A DNA stretch of 64,000 nt from Agrypnia vestita (taxonomy: Eukaryota > Arthropoda > Insecta > Trichoptera > Phryganeidae): positions 1-64,000 of the forward strand of contig JADDOH010024928.1 of assembly GCA_016648135.1 (NCBI GenBank), given 5' to 3'. A model generated the notes under the pieces. That model was not told the origin of the DNA, did not search any database, and saw only the letters and a list, made by a program, of their open reading frames with translations. The position numbers were made by a program, and so were the translations under genes. Position 1 is the first letter of the stretch; every line of letters begins with the position of its first letter. Shown piece after piece: positions 1 to 11,535 of the stretch.

Positions 1-2415
1 CTATCTAGTGGTTAGGAAAAGTCCTCCTCCGTTGTGTCCGTAGCTATCCAAAATTCTTTTGATATGTGGTGAGATTCGTATTCTTATTAACGCGACTAGA
101 CTAATATAGTTCGAATTCTTACCTAACTATGGAAATAACAAACGCACGTAACTAATCCGTACTCGTCCTTCTAGAAACCGCTCTAGAACTCTACAGTTTC
201 GCCTATATGAGAGATAGCCGATATCGTCCACGTCCGGAGTTGGCCTAAAAGCCAATTATATGCGGCGTAGCCTAGGAATAAACGCTAGTAGCAAAACTCC
301 CTTACATTGAACCGCCATAACTATAATACCATCGGGGTTAAAATACTGTAATATAAAACAATACAATCGTTGCCAAGTTAACGGCATACGCTAAAGATTC
401 CGCCCGCAAAGATTATCAACATCTCATAATAGCAGCTTAGAACAGTGTCAGCACAACCACATGCGGCACCCATTTATGACAGATTTACAAGTTATAATAG
501 CATACGTTATATTCAAAACACAAGTAAGAAACCTACCGATAGCGCGTCTCACGTTGTCCAATCTGCTCAATCTGTTCATAGTACATAGTAGGGGAAGACA
601 AACATATATATATTCACAACAACTAGGCGCAACAGAGTCTCAGGGCAAGCTTTGTCTGACATTATCGCAGCCCGAGATTCTAAGGGAATGGAAGATACAG
701 ATTTGTAAGTGAAATTTAAGAAGTGTCTAACCACTTCTGTTCAAACGTGGATTCTAGATGCCCCCCCCCCCTGTGGGGGGAGGGGGATGCGGCCCCAGAG
801 CATCGCCGCATCCGGTGGTTAACTCCTGTTTAGACATAACCTCCCACACTAAGCTGCAGACCAAGATCAAGCCGAGACTCTATTGCTCCTGCTGGAATCC
901 CCCGAAGTCCTCGCTTCCCGGAGACAAACATATCAGGAAGAAATCCCGCGTCTGATATTAAGGTTTGTATATTATCCCGCGGGGCAGTCAAATTGACTGG
1001 TGTATTATGATGAGGATCCCACGTTGCGGCTACATGAGCCGGATTATTATGATGTTTACTGCAGATTAAAGGGCTGAATGAACTAACTGGGTGACTGGAA
1101 AAGACTCTCCCTTGAGCGCGTCAGTCAGAGCCATGTTAGCATCGCCAAATATAGTTGATGTGATTGATCCCACGGTGTAGTCTTCTTGACTAGAGATATT
1201 AAATGATGGTAAAACAGCATGATTATTACAGTTGATTGTGAAGTTCCTGATATGTTTCTCGCTGGCCGGGAAAGGAGAACCCCGAAGGTCTCTGTATACA
1301 GCAAGTTAGAAAAGGTGATGAATGATGAGTATGATGGTGTTAGTAATGCCATCGCGCTCCTGAATGAGGTCCCGATCATAAAAGTTGATTGTTAAACTGC
1401 TAACAGATCTCGTTCATTAAAGCGGTCCCGAGCATAAGTGTTGATCGTCGAACTGCTACCTGCCTCTTATAATTTCTCGTTCATGAGGAACGTCCTATCT
1501 CGTCCTTGAGTACGGAGTTATTACATTCACATACATTCATAACCAGAGCCCGAGCTCGTCGCACCAAGGGGACTGAAAAGACGTGAGAGGCTCTTCCCCT
1601 TAGATGTTAGAGGGGTAACCGCATCAAGACCTTCAGACCATCCTGAAATTCTTGGCTTTAAAACCCAGTCACAACCGGGTAGATACAGTTAAGATGGCCC
1701 TACCTAGTCCCTGACCTAAGGTGTCTCCCCCAATCTAATCAGACTCCATAGCCGAGAACGCGCGCTCCGACATTCGACCCTGTCTTGCCACGCGAGTAGA
1801 TCCAACTACATCTTTTTCCACAATCGAAATCCTGCCTCCCAAGATCACGGGGCGTGAAAGACGTACGACTCCTCGCCTCCCGACCATGAAGAGACGAACT
1901 TCCCCATTCGGTTCTCGTTCATTATCCCATTTATAATCCCCGCGTGCCTAACCTTAAGAGTCTAGCGCCGGTAATAAGATCTCATTATGCTACGTTGGAA
2001 GTTAATATTGCACAACCGGGCGAAATACCTATTTTCCGCGATCATATTCAATTTGTAAAACGCAATAATATGTATTTATATATGTTAGCAAAACGTTTGA
2101 AATGCAGAATGCACGTATGATGACCTCGCTTCTATCCTAAAGATAATTAAGGTATAATCCCGACGTTACGTCCCGACATCAGTACTAATTTGTTTCCGCG
2201 TCCGTTACCGTCGAACTCTGAACCCACGTAATGAAATGAATAGTGACCATGAGACAATGACAAATTATATAGCACGAACATTCCATTTGATACACATAAG
2301 AAAACATCAGGAATAAATAATATCAAAGGTTCTTATCTTAGTTCTGTAGTTGGTCTGCTTCTGAGATGGCATCCTGATCCGAAGTAATATAACTCTCCAA
2401 AATTGAGCAATTACC
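1..2415. other. Unrecognised region, no supported gene
   Basis: This stretch is less AT-rich than the rest of the window and has no frame longer than about 85 codons. A phrase like GACTGAAAAGACGTGAGAGG recurs in weakly similar form near 1090, 1570 and 1855, each time followed by a CTCTTCCCC-like or CTCCTCGCC-like run. That suggests decayed copies of one repeat or an old retroelement untranslated region. The frames at 461-712, 758-955 and 1125-1379 have no recognisable motifs and are probably chance. Confidence 0.4.
757..787. repeat. C-tract / G-tract hairpin
   Basis: A run of eleven C, then TGT, then G6-A-G5. The two tracts can pair into a G/C hairpin, which is conspicuous in AT-rich surroundings and is also a likely site of slippage or assembly error. 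Confidence 0.7.
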
Positions 2416-3263
2416 AGCGCCTGTGTAGCCCTTCATTTCCCTTGTATATATATTTTAATATCAGCGCCTGTAAAACTGTATTAGATCCTAGAAACAAGAA
2501 AACTATTCCCTCTACGCCGAGCACATACAGAACATAAACCCCTTCAATCTAGTTCATCCACGGTTATGCAAAAAGGCGAAAGAATAGTAATAGTAAAAGG
2601 TCCTTAACTGACAGAAGTTGAAGTTCTCTGCAAACTGCCCATATCTTCTAGTGGCGCCTGTGTATTCCAATAACAACTTTCCAGTCATGTATTTAACATA
2701 ACGTCCTCCTTGTGTGTATGTGTGCTGCAATATCTGTCATCCAGTTAGTGATTCCCAAAATAGTGTTTTCCTTGTATATATATATATATTTCAATATCAG
2801 CACCTGTAAAACTGTATTAGATCCTAGAAACAAGAAAACTATTCCCTCTACGCCGAGCACATACAGGACATAAACCCCCTTCAAACTAGTTCATCTACGC
2901 CGTACAGTGATATCACATGCAGACATAAACAATATAATTACAAGTATGCTTGCGTCCCGCCGACTGGACGCCTGTGTTTTCCAATAACAACTTTCCAGTC
3001 ATGTATTTAACATAACGTCCTCCTTGTGTGTATGTGTGCTTCAATATCTGCCATCCAGTTAATGGTTCCCAAAATAGTGTTTTCCTTGTATATATATTTC
3101 AATATCAGCACCTGTAAACCTGTATTAGATCCTAGAAACAAGAAAACTATTCCCTCTACGCCAAGCACATACAGAACATAAGCCCTTTCAAACTAGTTCA
3201 TCTACGCCGTATAGTGATATCACAAGCAGACATAAACAATACAATTACAAGTATGCTTGCGTT
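2416..3263. repeat. Tandem repeat, unit about 314 bp
   Basis: Two long copies (about 2654-2963 and 2968-3263) align with a period of 314 bp. An internally deleted first copy lies at about 2416-2570. Shared landmarks are CTGTATTAGATCCTAGAAAC, TCCCTCTACGCC and GAACATAA or GGACATAA. Copies differ by scattered substitutions and in the length of an internal TA run. The frame at 2693-2884 lies inside the repeat and is not a gene. Confidence 0.85.
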
Positions 3264-3600
3264 CTCCCCCACCTTGGTGGAAATATTCGCATTCGTATTC
3301 ACCGAATAGTAGGCCTGATATTCGTATTCATGAAGGTAGTATTCGTTGCATCAAGGTTATTATATTTACAAGTATGTTCAAGTTCCCCCCCACCTTGGTG
3401 GAAATATTCGCATTCGTATTCACCGAATAGTAGGCCTGATATTCGTATTCATGAAGGTAGTATTCGTTGCATCAAGGTTATTATATTTACAAGTATGTTC
3501 AAGTTCCCCCACCTTGGTGGAAATATTCGCATTCGTATTCACCGAATAGCAAGCCTGATATTCGTATTCGTGAAGGTAGTATTCGTTGCATCACTCTCAA
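3264..3600. repeat. Tandem repeat, unit about 120 bp
   Basis: Three copies beginning CACCTTGGTGGAAATATTCG start at 3270, 3391 and 3510. They are nearly identical; the last is cut short at about 3593. The end of the preceding 314-bp block, TTACAAGTATGCTTGCG, is a variant of this unit's end, TTACAAGTATGTTCAAG, so the two arrays probably share a parent sequence. A diverged echo lies at about 3993-4030. The overlapping frames at 3330-3620 and 3346-3549 are translations of the repeat, not proteins. Confidence 0.9.
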
Positions 3601-3614
3601 TAATAAGATCATAT

Positions 3615-3835
3615 AGATAAATAATTACGGTAACTCATAAAAATATGATATTACTTATATTAAACGAATAAAACAAAACAATCTGTCATATAAGTAAATA
3701 ACTATGATGACTCGTAAAAATATGAAATTATTTATATTGAATGAATAAAATTAAACAATTTGTCATATAAATAATTATCGTGACTCGTAAAAATATGATA
3801 TTATGTTTATTGAATGAATAAAATAAAACATCTTC
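3615..3835. repeat. AT-rich tandem repeat, unit 73-77 bp
   Basis: Three copies start at 3620, 3697 and 3770, each containing a CTCRTAAAAATATGA core and then AATGAATAAAA or a variant. Another partial relative sits near 4720-4775. It directly follows the 120-bp array, so three different arrays lie end to end. Confidence 0.8.
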
Positions 3836-6235
3836 TCACGTTTCCACCTAATAAATAATAACGAATACAGAAAACAATAAAAGCAAAAGAAGCCCATTAT
3901 TAGCCCTGACGTGTGGGACCTAATCTTCCCACTTCGCCCAAGCTGGGTTAACCGATTAAAAGGCGTAGCAATATATCGAAAGGTAATTATAATTACAGGT
4001 ATGTTTGAGTTCCGCCACCTAGGAAATACGTAGATTTTTGATTTCAATATATTGTGCAATATACACTATGTTTATAAGATCGTCCGTTGACAAGTAGTTA
4101 TGAACTTCTTATAAAATATTATTCCGCAGCAAATATTCAAAGAAATTATATTAACTAAAATATTTCTAACATCTTGGGATCGCATACGAAATTGATAATA
4201 TCTAATGCCCTTTGTGAACAAACTCTTCCTCTCTGTAGTCAAATAAGCTGATGTTTATGTTTACTCCGTCTATAAATATGCCGTATCAACGTATAATATA
4301 ACATAATATATATATTAATGAAGATAAAACAATTTCAATTAGCGTTGCAATGAAGCGAAACAAAGGAATATATAAAAACCAAAGAAGTCCAATTTTAATT
4401 ATTCGTTACTAAGAGATATATATATATTGCGCCCCCTATTGCTATTCTCGTTAGCGGAGACTCAAAATGTTTCCTAAATCTTCCATCAGGTGTCAGTAAC
4501 GTATATTTCTAAAATATATTTGACAATTTCATATATGGGCCGGTTTTATAAGAAAAAAATGAACTTAAATTTCCTTTGTAAATCAAGACATAAAGTAATT
4601 TTAAATCAAACTTATTACACTCAAATGAAACGCGCCACGTACTGCCGCTTACTATAGACCAATCCTTAGCGAAGGCTCAAACCCTTTCTTGAGTCCCGCT
4701 AGGTGGCGGTAGAAACATTTCAAATATCTAATATTGAATGAATAAACAATGTCATATGAATAACCATCGCAATTAAGGAATATATACAATTCGAAACACG
4801 TCTTTATAAGAACTTGATAGGAACAAATCGTGTTTTCAACGATTGCCTAATGATACGCAATACAAACATGTAACGAGTTCAAATAAACCACACATTCATG
4901 TTTTAATAAAATAAATATAAAATCCAGATGCATTTTTAAAATATATTGTTTGTAGGAAATTCCTCGTACGATTTGAATTTATATCACACTGACAATCGTG
5001 ATATCAAAACCCCATAAATACTCCGATCCCAATTATTTCCAAACAATACAAATCATATAGAAATCCGTGTATTCAATCGCCAGTATAGATAACAAAGCAT
5101 TCTTTAGCATAATAATACATCCGCCCTGAAGAACCTCTCGCACATTCCGAACCTCGCGACATTGAATATGCATAATTATACTGAATTTTAAAACCCACAA
5201 ACAAACACGAAACACTCTTCGTCAGTAAAGTATTCCATTTTAAAGCCTTTATATCTTTGGTAATATATGAATATCAAATTTAAATGATTTTTCATATGAA
5301 CAGCGACAGAATTACATATTTCATCAGCGTTATGCAATAATTCCCCCGCTGGAATTATCACCGTAGCAACAGTACGATTTCTTGTACATTAAATCCGAAG
5401 CGCGTATAGTAATAATTATCCCTAGGCCCAAAATACGTAACAAAACAATCCACAACATGTATCAATAATTGTTACGATCCAGAAAGTTCTAAATTGAATA
5501 CACGAAAAAGGCAATAGAAATAAATAATATTGAAAATGCTTAGCTGTTCACTGTTCCAATTCTCTTTGAATTATTATCAACCTCTGGCTTTTTCCTCGAT
5601 CCAGCCAAATTATCTTCCTTACTGACTCTCCTCGACAAAGCCTCCGCCGACCTTCAAGCTGAAAACTCAAGTGCCGCTTTCCAATTTGTAACGCCTAACA
5701 ATCGTCCCTATCTCGCGCCATCTTTGATTCCAACTAGCGTGTAAAAGTCAAAGTCTAACTCAGAAAGCCGCTGATTCGTCGAATTCGTTCCGCGAATCCA
5801 CGTTCCTGATAGGCTAGATTCGGTGCTCACGGCCCGCGTCTGTGATTGGACAATCTCGTTAAACAAAATAACATAAAGCCTGCTTTACACGCCCGCGTGC
5901 AGAGATAATAAAGCTCGTCCGCATCTACCTATCCGGCAAATATTTAATTATAGAGTATTTAACGGTTTGTGAAGCTTCTCTTTATTATAAACTTTAGCAG
6001 ATAGATATTTTCGTATAATTTTTCAGCAATGTCTATTTGAATAGGCCAATATCGTTACAGTACGTTTTAATGATAAAATGCACCGTTTGCTAATTATGAA
6101 TGCCCAACTTCGAATTTTTTTAAGAAAAAAATGAAAATTATTTTCAAACTGACCTCATTAGCAAAGAAGTTTTTTTATATTTTTTCGATATTTGTTTAAT
6201 TATTTGTTTACTCCCTTTATAGGCTTTTGCATAAA
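3836..6235. other. AT-rich intergenic sequence
   Basis: Nothing recognised. The frames at 3775-4059 and 5033-5215 (minus strand) have AT-driven composition and no motif. A slightly GC-richer patch at about 5590-5930 carries no recognisable product. Confidence 0.4.
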
Positions 6236-6242
6236 AACAATA

Positions 6243-6352
6243 TCAGTTATAAGCAGTAAAATATAAAATATATAAATACAAAGTTGTAAATGTATAAGCA
6301 ATAAAAGGTATAAGCAGTGAAAGTATCAGGTATAAGCATTAAAATGTGAATA
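6243..6352. repeat. Degenerate short tandem repeat (RTATAAGCANTRAAA)
   Basis: The motif TATAAGCAGTAAAA and variants recur at irregular 20-30 bp spacing (about 6249, 6293, 6311, 6335). This is a decayed minisatellite in AT-rich DNA. The frame at 6441-6635 beyond it has no support. Confidence 0.55.
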
Positions 6353-6717
6353 TAAAAATTAAAAATATAAAGTACAGAGCAGTAATGTGTATAAAAAATA
6401 TATATTACACATCATTACATGTATATATTAACAGTTGAAGTTAGTAATGAAGTAGAATTGTCTCTTTAAGCGTTAACTTTATTTTCACTAGATTGTCATT
6501 GAAAACGTCAACCATATAACCAAATTCATTACCAGTCTTTATTATTCTGCTAACCACAGAATTTGACTGAAAATTAGTACTGGAATTGTGGCCATGAATG
6601 ATTGGCATCATAGATATCGTTATACCATTTAACAATAAAATAATAACCTTTTTACTTACACTCTAGAACGTATGGGAGACAGCGCATTATTCAAACACCA
6701 CAAGTCAAATAAAGCGA

Positions 6718-7036
6718 TTAAAGCCTTTCGGAATAATTCTGAAACAAATTACTTTGAGGTTTTTTTAAATGCCGTTCACTAAACATAATCTTTTGACAGT
6801 TGCTGTTCGGTTGTACTACCCTTCCTGCAGCCGAAGTAGAGGCTGACCTCAAGGATTGCCATCTACCATTCAGTTTGTCCAGGAGTCCAGGATGCAGAGC
6901 AGCTCTCGAAGTTACAGACACCATGTCACGTGGCGCCTTGAGCATCAGCCAACACGAACTGACCTTTCTGATCCTTATAAGTCATTCCTCTTTGGGCCAT
7001 CGTAATTTTTCGCAAAAGTTTTCCCTCACCAATTAG
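6718..7036. other. GC-normal patch open on both strands, unrecognised
   Basis: About 200 bp at 6800-6990 are much less AT-rich than the flanks and open on both strands (75 codons minus, 78 codons plus). The minus frame contains phrases such as GLLDKLNGRWQSLRSAS. No family is recognised. It could be a transcript-derived fragment or an old host exon. No splice sites or polyA tail can be tied to it. Confidence 0.25.
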
Positions 7037-7365
7037 ATTGGACGAGGTTTCGCCAATTTCGTTGACTAAGTGATTTGTTTTTGGCTGCCAAACATTTTAT
7101 ACTTTCTAAGTGCTGGTAAAAAAGTACTCCTATTTTGAAATTATTTCTGAGATTTTGCTACAGAATGTCTCAATTAATGTTATTCATAGTAGTAGCAGAT
7201 GTTTAAATAATAATATTGTCACGTGTCGTGCCTAGGGAAGAATGAATGAAAACACTGGAAATTAATTAGCGATTTAGTATTTAATGATTAATTAATTAAA
7301 CAATTTTTTATTAATCAATTAGCAAAGACATACAGAAAAATCAAATTAACGAAAAAATATTTTAA

Positions 7366-7435
7366 CTGCTACCGGATAGAACCAACGGACCTCCATTCTA
7401 TCCGGGGATGGCGTTAACCATCTTCGCCACGGCAG
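7366..7435 (-). repeat. tRNA-like segment, left arm of inverted dimer
   Basis: Reverse complement of the right arm, with CTGCCGTGGCG at the 5' end and an A-box-like GTGGCGAAGATGGTTAACGC. The region matching the B box reads GGTTCTATCC, so it has lost the consensus. It is a SINE relic, not a functional tRNA. Confidence 0.5.
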
Positions 7436-7556
7436 TTTGGTAAGTTAAGGAAAATTTTTCGACCCTATACGTAGTCTCTTTTTAATTGTTTAACATTTTT
7501 ATTCCATTAAAAAGCGGATTGCTTTTAAATTTTTGTTTATTCGTTAACTTACCAAA

Positions 7557-7630
7557 CTGCCGTGGCGAAATTGGATAACGCTCTATCCCCGGATGGAATG
7601 GAGGTCCGTTGGTTTGAATCCCGGCAGCAG
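7557..7630 (+). repeat. tRNA-like segment, right arm of inverted dimer
   Basis: An A box (TGGCGAAATTGGATAACGC) and a B box (GGTTTGAATCC) are both recognisable. The ends CTGCCG and CGGCAG could pair as an acceptor stem. The anticodon and T stems do not fold convincingly, so this is read as the tRNA-derived head of a SINE with possible RNA polymerase III promoter boxes. Confidence 0.5.
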
Positions 7631-8327
7631 TTATAATATTTTTTAGTTAATTTGATTTTTCTGTATGTCTTTTCTAATTGAAATAAAAATAATTTTAATT
7701 AAAAAATGTTTAATAATTCACAGAACCTTGTTCTGAAATGGCAACTTCACAATAATAATGTGTTTTCTTTAATATCGATTAATTAATTATTCAATGTACG
7801 AAGTCACATTAGACAGATTAAGTTTAATGCTATTATTTAATGTACACTATTTCGCAATATATCACTCGTATATAAGCTCGTTATTATCTCTGGGTTACAC
7901 GTATTTATCGCTAGTAGAATATTCAGTTCTCACACATAGAAACCGTTCTGGTTTATTTCGCCAATAAGGTACTCCGCTTGATTATTTCGCTTTATTTATC
8001 GCTTCAATTATCTCAAGACTGGCCACCTTGGCCTTCGCCTCGCGGCTCGCAGCCCGCTTCGCACCGAATGAACTGCCAAAACATGAGAACTGCGTGGCGG
8101 CCTAGATCCGCGCTATTTATATGCTAATGCTGGTATTTTCGAACTTAACAGATTATTATAGTGTTTAAGAGAAGGTTCTCGTCGCTTCTTGGTTGCTCCA
8201 GGTATTTTCCAAATTTTTCAGATCATCTTTGATTACTTTAGGCCATTCTCGATCCTTCGACAGTGTTGTGACATATTATAAGGGACTCTGCGCGTAATCT
8301 CTTGCCATTTCGTTACAATATTTTCTC

Positions 8328-8799
8328 AGGTTCCAATAATTTAATAGTTAATAATTTAGGACGACCTATTTTATGAAGCAATTAAATATGGAAGGGTTTT
8401 ATTACAAATAACTTAGCTCACTTATAAATAATTAAATTTGTCAAAGTTAAGAACCACTCCAATTCTAAGATCGTTGTCTATAAATAGTTTATTTCTGTCT
8501 GCCTCTAATATTAGTTCTAACACACTTCAATATTACGATGTTCAAAATGATACCGGAGATATATTTCTAGTAAAGCAAGTTCTAAGTTAATGAACTGTTT
8601 GGGAATAGTTATTGTTAGGCACAAGAGGTGGGACGAACATTTTGAGGGATTGGCTAAAAGACAGAGAAAATGAATCTATGTATACAGTGGAACCTGGATT
8701 TGCGAGCGTAATTGATTTCGTAACTAAAAGAAACCCAATTAATTCGTCCCAAGATCTAAAAATAATTGTATACATACATATTTAAGCTAATTTATTAAC
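8328..8799. other. AT-rich spacer, nothing recognised
   Basis: No repeat boundary or coding signal is visible. The minus frame at 8587-8775 has no motif. Confidence 0.4.
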
Positions 8800-9075
8800 T
8801 GTCCATATTGGAACTGTTATACCAAAACTATTCAACAAAATACCGGATAGAATAAAAAATGTAACTGGACAAAAAATATAGAAAAAAACCCTAAAGAGAT
8901 ACTACAGTGAATTGTGAGGTGAAAGTATAAAAGTTTTAAAATTTGTAGTTTTATAGTATATTATAATTTAAGGACAATTAATTAAGGAAATGTACTTATA
9001 CTGTAATCAAATCCTTGCGTTTAAACTGTACAATTTTGCAAGAGGTAAAAAAATAAAATGCCAGCAATAAAAAAA
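8800..9075 (+). mobile_element. LINE 3' end (Jockey/CR1-type), copy 1
   Basis: The plus strand reads PKLFNKIPDRIKNVTGQ and then KKTLKRYYSEL, the usual last residues of Jockey/CR1-type reverse transcriptase ORFs, followed by a stop. The 3' untranslated region (GTAATCAAATCCTTGCGTTT, then TTTTGCAAGAGGTAAA) is shared with 41205-41385 and 45010-45295. The 5' part is missing, as expected of a truncated LINE insertion. Confidence 0.6.
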
Positions 9076-9079
9076 AATA

Positions 9080-9632
9080 TACTAATATTTTCACTGATGA
9101 CCCAATAAAATCTTTTTCTTTTCGTGGAACTTCAACCAGGAATCTATGGGTTGACACATGTTCTGAAGATTTGATAAAATGTGACATCAATTGTCGTTCC
9201 CTTCCTACATTCAACAAATCTCCTTGATCTCATTAGAAGTGACAGATTTCTCAGCCTTTTTCACCTCATCCTCAGACGAGCTTTCCTTTGTAGCCGCCTG
9301 CTGGTGCTTGTGATGCAGAGCCGTTATTTATTCGGTGGTCTGCTTCCGGCTTTGTTCTTCCACTGGATCTTGAATGTCGTCCTCTGCTCAACGCACGAAT
9401 TATTGATCCACTCAACGAACCTAACCCTTACTGTTATCTCCACACAACATTTAAATGGCTCTTCTGTACCTTGAATTTCTTGAAGGCTCGTGGAATTAAT
9501 CAAACGATACACGTGCAAGGACTTAACTTTTAAATTGCCATCTGCACTAGCACACATAAGTTGGTGAGACAGTCTTTCAAGCAAGTGTGTAACAACAATT
9601 CTCGTGTTTGGCAATATGCGCATACAAAGCAA
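9080..9632 (-). pseudogene. Unrecognised broken coding-like region
   Basis: A 102-codon minus-strand frame (9324-9632) is followed, after a stop and a frame change, by KESSSEDEVKKAEKSVTS in another frame and then by FIKSSEHVSTHRFLVEV further on. The low-AT composition and the continuation across frames look like a decayed protein-coding sequence rather than chance. No family is recognised. It may be a host retropseudogene or the coding part of a transposon. It lies between two LINE relics. The function is unknown. Confidence 0.3.
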
Positions 9633-9689
9633 GACACTAACTTATTAATGATCATGTCTGTTCGTATGTCTATATATATATCTATATAT

Positions 9690-9840
9690 CCTGCATAGCA
9701 TTATTTACTCATTCATTCGCTCAACATGTCTAAACGATTTAAAGGACACTTTCTTAAATTCTTTTCACTATGTTAAGATCAGCTTTACATTCTTTTCAAA
9801 TTTGTCCATTCTTTACTTTATCATAAATGGATTTGAAACA
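9690..9840 (-). pseudogene. RTE-type LINE C-terminal fragment (family of 63235-63610)
   Basis: Plus-strand phrases CATTCATTCGCTCAACATG and AAGATCAGCTTTACATTC match 63478-63590 closely. That copy, read on the minus strand, encodes the reverse transcriptase C-terminal region (RWFGHVERMNEERMVGK). This copy is short and disabled. Confidence 0.55.
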
Positions 9841-10184
9841 TAAACGTCTAAGTGATAAATAAATATAACCATTTATGTACGTTTAAAATTTATTCTTAAA
9901 TGATGCATTATATTTAGACGAATACGGTCCTTTGAATAAACTAAAACATGCGTATTATAGATCAAAGCGAATTTACATCTAAAACAAACAAAACAAATAA
10001 CATATTTTTTGCTTTGAGGCCTCAAAACTTAAAATATATTTTTAACAGTAATTCTTTACTCGTAGGTACATCTTTGAATATATTATTCTTTCGAGTGTAT
10101 TCTAATTTCAATACCTGTATTCATTGTATTCGATTTGAAAGCGTCGTTTTTTTGTTGTTTGCTCTTTATTTTCAGTTTTTACTC

Positions 10185-10530
10185 CCTTTATATTAACTCG
10201 TGGCGTCTGCTTGCTTGCTTGCCGGCTTGCCGTCGAAAAAACTTTGGATCGATTTTTATCCCTTTTCCCGTGATCCAATCGAGCTGATACTTTGCAAGCA
10301 GACTCGTGGCGACGATCAAAAAGATCTGTCAAATTTTCGTTAAAAAAATGAATAATTGTAGTATAATTTTGGATTTTTCAAATTTTTCATGTATTTTTCA
10401 TACAAGTTGTATAGATATTTCAACGCGAAACCCGAAACCCGAAAATGAAAAAGGGAATATTGTAAAAACTTGGTTTTTATGGGTCATTTTTTTTTCTTAT
10501 TTACAATTCTATCATTTTGGCACAGACGCC
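10185..10530. repeat. Dispersed repeat A (AACTCGTGGCGTCTGCTTGC), copy 1
   Basis: Shares AACTCGTGGCGTCTGCTTGC, TTTTCCCGYGATCCAATCGA, ACTCGTGGCGACGATCAA and TTGGTTTTTATGGGT with the copy at 51225-51690, and in reverse orientation with 22455-22690. Copies exceed 300 bp. No coding capacity or termini were identified, so the element class is unknown. Confidence 0.7.
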
Positions 10531-10709
10531 AAAACATTTATATGATACAGAGCTACAGTAATTACTTGATAGAAATGTATTATGTTCATCCATAATTAGG
10601 TTAATTTTTTAATTACAATAGATGAATTTTCAGATAATTAATATAAATAGGCATAGAATTATTAATACCTATAATAATTGCGGTCGTATGTCCCTAACGC
10701 TCCACTTGT

Positions 10710-10890
10710 ATAGGTCTTTTCATATAAGCTTGCAATTGAGTTAGTGTGGGTATAGTGCATAATACACGCATTGTTTCGTTGTGTTAAGTTTACGGATGTA
10801 AACTTAACTTTAAAAAAAATACGAAACAATGCACATATTACGCACTGTACTCACACTAACTCAATTGTAAGCTTATATGAAAAGACCTAT
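10710..10890. mobile_element. Fold-back MITE, 181 bp
   Basis: An almost complete palindrome. It starts ATAGGTCTTTTCATATAAGC and ends with the complement; arms of about 68 bp enclose a second palindrome, GTTAAGTTTAC-ggat-GTAAACTTAAC. As RNA or single-stranded DNA it would form one long hairpin. No transposase is encoded. The flanking TA could be a target duplication. Confidence 0.75.
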
Positions 10891-11051
10891 TACTAATGCT
10901 GATATATGGTGTTGTTAGCTTTGGTTTGACTGAACTGTAGTTGAATGTTTTCCGCGTGAAAGCGGTTTGTTTAAAGAAGTCTGTCAATCGGTGAACTTAA
11001 AAAAAAAAACGACGCGACGAACTAAATATGTTCGATTATTTGAGAAATTAT

Positions 11052-11125
11052 TTGAAAAAACTAACAAACTTTGTATAAACCGGACCGATCAGTGTGGTTT
11101 ACAAAAGGTTTTCTAGTTTTTTCAA
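11052..11125. repeat. Short palindrome, about 30-bp arms
   Basis: Left arm TTGAAAAAACTAACAAACTT and onwards; the right arm is the imperfect reverse complement ending AGTTTTTTCAA. The centre is CGGACCGATCAGTGT. The phrase ACTAACAAACTTTGTATA also occurs at about 22885, so it belongs to a dispersed family. Confidence 0.6.
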
Positions 11126-11507
11126 TTTAATAATTATGTCAACCACGATAATAACGCTTTAAACATTTAAAATAAATGTATTTAAGATTATTTGAACATG
11201 ACAAAGATGAGGAGAAAGGACAGTTACGCGCATGTACGTAGTGAGTCAATTTCATTGGCATATTCATTGGCTAAGAAACAATCTTAAACAGACCAGTAGT
11301 CTAAAATAAAACATACACAGATCGTTTCAATCATTAATAAAAAGAATCATCATTTTCGACAGGCTATCCCTAGTTAAACATAATTATCTACCTCTGTAAC
11401 ATACAAATGATGCCTACCTATTGTTAATAAGAAATATAAATAAGAAATTTAAGAAAAAATTACACACTATGTTTTAAACCACTTAATTGCTATATATTTG
11501 TCAACTA

Positions 11508-11535
11508 GTTTCGGTTGGACTCAACCTTCTTCAGG
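11508..11535 (-). other. Hammerhead-core-like motif, copy 1
   Basis: The minus strand reads CTGAAGA, one A, a hairpin GGTTG-agtc-CAACC, then GAAAC. The order matches the hammerhead core (CUGANGA, stem II, GAAA). No convincing stems I and III were found here, so activity is doubtful. Confidence 0.4.

Larger units (their letters stand above)
7299..7776. mobile_element. Inverted dimer of a tRNA-like SINE
   Basis: Flanked by a 13-bp direct repeat, GATTAATTAATTA, at 7286-7298 and 7777-7789, read as a target-site duplication. Inside, a unit of about 140 bp occurs once in each orientation, separated by a spacer of about 100 bp (about 7447-7547). Both arms carry a tRNA-like segment followed by a shared AT-rich tail that includes TTTTCTGTATGTCTTT. 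The tail-to-tail layout differs from the usual single SINE copy. Confidence 0.6.
7217..8327. mobile_element. Solo LTR (TGTCACG...TTACA) interrupted by a SINE dimer
   Basis: Begins TGTCACG and ends GTTACA, flanked on both sides by ATAT (7213-7216 and 8328-8331), a 4-bp target-site duplication typical of Gypsy-like LTR elements. A second copy lies at 28981-29929 with the same start, the shared phrase GAATGAAAACRCTGGAA and the same end, which is what fixes the boundaries. Removing the 478-bp insertion at 7299-7776 plus one target-repeat copy leaves about 620 bp. No internal retroviral coding region is present, so it is a recombination-derived solo LTR. Confidence 0.7.

Noticed and set aside
2416..3600. 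CRISPR array
   Set aside because: The repeats are adjacent with no unique spacers and unit lengths of 120-314 bp; the window is eukaryotic in character.
3330..3620. Plus-strand open frame with repeated IRIRIH-like segments
   Set aside because: It is the translation of the 120-bp tandem repeat and exists in two frames at once.
7366..7630. Two functional tRNA genes in inverted orientation
   Set aside because: Box-like sequences are present but the cloverleaf does not close, and the same tail follows both; they fit SINE heads better.
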